Under the pieces are notes generated by a model. That model was given only the letters and a program-made list of their open reading frames with translations. It had not been told where the DNA came from and did not search any database. The translations under genes and the position numbers were made by a program. Source: Candidatus Hydrogenedentota bacterium (GTDB lineage: Bacteria; Hydrogenedentota; Hydrogenedentia; Hydrogenedentales; SLHB01). Taken from it: a stretch of DNA of 32,746 bases. The stretch covers positions 1 through 32,746 of the forward strand of contig JAAYAQ010000029.1 of assembly GCA_012719295.1 (NCBI GenBank), read 5' to 3'. Shown here piece after piece: positions 30,997-32,746 of this stretch; within the stretch, counting starts at the first letter, position 1, and each line of letters starts with the position of its first letter.

Positions 30997-32367
30997 TTAG
31001 GCCGGAAAACCGGCCAGGAAGCGTACGTACGTCTCGATGCCCTTGAACAGTGTGGGCAAATGCTGTTTTTCATTGGGCCCGTGGATGCTGTCGTCCGGCA
31101 GACCGAACCCTAGCAGGACGGATTCGACCCCCAGCTTCGCCTGAAGCACGCCGACCACGGGAATGCTTCCGCCTTCGCGCCGGAACACGGGCTCCATTCC
31201 GAAGACGTCCTTGAGGGCCTTCGCGGCCGCGCGGACCGGCGCGGCGTGGCGGTCCATGAGCGCGCCGGGACCGTGCGAGAGCTCGCGCACGCGCCACGTG
31301 ACGGTATCCGGCGCGTTTTCGGAGAGGTACTGTTCCAGCATGGATTTGATCGCGGCGGGCTCCTGCCTGGGCACGAGGCGGCACGAGAGTTTGGCGAGGG
31401 CCTTCGCCGGAAGCACGGTTTTCGCGCCTTCGCCGATGAACCCCGAAACCAGGCCATTCACTTCAAGCGTGGGACGGCCGCCCACGCGCTCGAGGGTGGT
31501 GTACCCCGCTTCGCCCCAGAGCCGGGGAGCGCCCGTCATGGCTTTCCAGTCGTTGTCGGTCATGGGCCAGCGGGCGATCTGATGGCGTTCTTCGTCGTCG
31601 AGGGGAACGACCGCGTCGTAGAACCCGGGCAGGGTCACCCGGCCGCCGGCGTCGTGCATGCCGGCCACGAGTTCGCACAGCACCTGGGCGGGATTGTGCA
31701 CGGAGCCGCCGAACAGGCCGGAGTGCAGGTCTTTGCCGGGACCGCGGACTTCCAGTTCGAAATAGGCCAGCCCGCGCAGCGCGTACACCAGCGACGGCAG
31801 ATCCGGGGCGAGAATGCCCGAATCGCAGTTCAAGACAAAATCGCATGCGAGCAAGTCGCGGTGCGCTTCGATGAACGCGTCAAGACTTGGCGAGCCGATC
31901 TCTTCTTCGCCTTCGAGCAGGTACTTGAGGTTGACCGGGAGGCTGCCCTGGAGGGCGAGAGCTTCGACGGCTTTGATCTGCGCGAAGATCTGGCCTTTCA
32001 TGTCCGATACGCCGCGGGCATACAGGCAGTCGCCCCGGATCGCAGGCTCGAACGGCGGCGAATCCCATTCGTCGAGCGGATCGGCGGGCTGGACGTCGTA
32101 ATGGCCGTAGACCAGCACGGTGGGCTTGCCCGGCGCGCCCAACCATTCCGCATACACCATCGGGTGGAGCGGGGTGGGCATCAGCTCCGCGCGCGTCATG
32201 CCCACGCCGTTCAGGGCGTCGCGCAGCCATGCGGCCGTGCGCTGCATGTCCTGCCGGTGTTCAGACAGGGTCGAGACGCTGGGGATGGCCACCAGGGCCT
32301 TCAATTGTTCGAGATACGCGTCATGGTGAGAGCGCACATGCGTCAATGCGGCGTCCAGAGCAGCCAT
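30997..32367 (-). CDS. M20 family dinuclear-metal dipeptidase (CNDP/ArgE type)
   Basis: 456 residues from ATG 32367, preceded by AAGGAGG at 4 bases; a longer frame to 32547 runs through the promoter and is rejected. Zinc-dependent exopeptidase motifs are complete: V-L-V-Y-G-H-Y-D-V-Q-P (His89, Asp91), R-G-V-S-D-M-K-G (Asp122 bridging), L-E-G-E-E-E-I-G-S (general-base and metal Glu at 155-156), N-C-D-S-G (Asp182) and S-I-H-G-P-N-E near the C-terminus. The lid/dimerisation domain fits 190-400. Cytoplasmic cleavage of dipeptides or N-acyl amino acids is likely. It heads the operon with fetAB. Confidence 0.9.
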   Translation of the reverse strand: MAALDAALTHVRSHHDAYLEQLKALVAIPSVSTLSEHRQDMQRTAAWLRDALNGVGMTRAELMPTPLHPMVYAEWLGAPGKPTVLVYGHYDVQPADPLDEWDSPPFEPAIRGDCLYARGVSDMKGQIFAQIKAVEALALQGSLPVNLKYLLEGEEEIGSPSLDAFIEAHRDLLACDFVLNCDSGILAPDLPSLVYALRGLAYFELEVRGPGKDLHSGLFGGSVHNPAQVLCELVAGMHDAGGRVTLPGFYDAVVPLDDEERHQIARWPMTDNDWKAMTGAPRLWGEAGYTTLERVGGRPTLEVNGLVSGFIGEGAKTVLPAKALAKLSCRLVPRQEPAAIKSMLEQYLSENAPDTVTWRVRELSHGPGALMDRHAAPVRAAAKALKDVFGMEPVFRREGGSIPVVGVLQAKLGVESVLLGFGLPDDSIHGPNEKQHLPTLFKGIETYVRFLAGFPA

Positions 32368-32405
32368 TCTTCCTCCTTCGGGGGGATAGAGTTGTATGGA
32401 CAACG

Positions 32406-32435
32406 ATGATACCACAGCCTCTGGAACCCGTTGAA
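32406..32435 (-). promoter_or_regulatory. Candidate extended -10 promoter of the M20-fetAB operon
   Basis: Minus strand: TATCAT (32406-32411; 5 of 6 match) preceded by TGG (TG-N extension), with TTCAAC (32430-32435) 18 bases upstream as a weak -35. The leader would be about 30 bases. Confidence 0.5.
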
Positions 32436-32475
32436 GAACAGGAGAACGGCCATAGAGTTCGAAACCACCACCGAA

Positions 32476-32528
32476 GAACGGGGACATGTTCCAAGTGCCG
32501 CCCCCGGCGCGACTACGTGTCCCCGTTC
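32476..32528. repeat. Inverted repeat GAACGGGGACA / TGTCCCCGTTC
   Basis: A perfect 11-bp inverted repeat (32476-32486 with 32518-32528) surrounding 31 bases. The right arm recurs at 32604-32614, so the 11-mer is present three times in 140 bases. The form is like a REP/RAYT-associated palindrome, an inference. Confidence 0.7.
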
Positions 32529-32537
32529 GAACCGGAT

Positions 32538-32559
32538 GGGCAGCCACGGGGGGCTGCCC
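32538..32559. repeat. 8-bp hairpin GGGCAGCC / GGCTGCCC
   Basis: Perfect 8-bp arms (32538-32545 and 32552-32559) with a 6-base loop. No T-tract follows on either strand, so it is more likely a repeat than a terminator. Confidence 0.6.
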
Positions 32560-32612
32560 CTACATGGGTAAGTGGATGGGCAATCCCGAATGCGGCGATA
32601 TTATGTCCCCGT

Positions 32613-32650
32613 TCCTGCGGCCCTGAAAGGGCGACCCAGATCCCGCAGGA
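32613..32650. repeat. Nested hairpin TCCTGCGG ... CCGCAGGA
   Basis: Outer arms of 8 bp (32613-32620 with 32643-32650) enclose an inner CCCT-GAA-AGGG hairpin (32621-32631). It follows the third 11-mer directly. Confidence 0.55.
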
Positions 32651-32746
32651 TACAACAAGAGATTGGCCACAGAGGGCACAGATCTCAGGGTTTGAAAACG
32701 CCGGCCAGGCACGTCGACACAGGCGGCATCCCCCGCGTTGACGACA

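Larger units (their letters stand above)
32368..32746. other. Non-coding right end with inverted repeats
   Basis: No convincing gene. It holds the M20 promoter, three 11-mer copies, two hairpin-type inverted repeats and the segment GGCCACAGAGGGCACAGA (from 32665), which resembles an intergenic repeat I recall from planctomycete-like genomes. No transposase is visible inside the window. Confidence 0.6.

Noticed and set aside
32229-32741. A 170-residue plus-strand frame at the right end
   Set aside because: It starts inside the M20 gene on the opposite strand and then crosses inverted repeats; no ribosome binding site or domain.

Overview
The window is GC-rich and densely coded. It holds 24 protein genes (one cut by the left edge) and no RNA genes, CRISPR arrays, transposases or phage genes that I could see. 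Strong AGGAGG-type ribosome binding sites precede many starts, so most starts could be moved inward from the longest reading frame with reasons. The mix of families points to an uncultured environmental bacterium of the Hydrogenedentota / Planctomycetota-PVC type, chiefly because several families here (secreted alpha/beta hydrolases, URO-D-like proteins, DUF6259-like and GH43-like hydrolases, divergent NagA pairs, zinc-ribbon TPR membrane proteins) are common there. That placement is an inference from gene content, not a phylogeny.

Layout, left to right. A secreted alpha/beta hydrolase (minus, truncated) diverges from a URO-D-superfamily gene (plus), which is followed by an M42 aminopeptidase (plus). 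A solitary ribulokinase (minus) converges on the peptidase. Positions 6128-9397 (minus) form a three-gene cassette driven by a near-consensus promoter at 9469-9497: a 56-residue membrane zinc-ribbon protein, a double zinc-ribbon/TM/TPR protein, and an exported protein that looks like a zinc-less S1/P1-nuclease or phospholipase-C-type fold fused to TPR and coiled coil. Next comes a minus-strand carbohydrate operon (15209 to 9595): an atypical SDR/epimerase, a DapA-type aldolase and a 1129-residue exported glycoside hydrolase. Divergent from it, on the plus strand, runs a complete dipeptide/oligopeptide ABC operon (15421-21627: lipoprotein, two permeases, two ATPases) with a VOC-fold gene between the permeases and the ATPases.

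A 530-base intergenic region (21628-22157) carries a duplicated ~80-bp element, a hexamer array and an imperfect long stem, then a promoter for a thioredoxin reductase gene. A secreted GH43/GH32-like five-bladed-propeller protein follows. From 24748 to 32367 everything is on the minus strand: a class III aminotransferase, an Rrf2 regulator, two tandem NagA-like deacetylases, and an M20 peptidase-FetA-FetB operon. The right end (32368-32746) is a non-coding stretch with several inverted repeats.

Taken together, the region serves a scavenging heterotroph: exported hydrolases release sugars and acylated sugars, the Dpp transporter and M42/M20 peptidases handle peptides, and NagA, DapA-type, SDR and ribulokinase enzymes process sugars and amino sugars. 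The best candidate for something undescribed is the zinc-ribbon/TPR/degenerate-nuclease cassette at 6128-9397. Smaller oddities are the SDR with its active-site lysine replaced, the VOC gene inside the dpp operon, the twin NagA genes and the Rrf2 regulator with no cluster cysteines.
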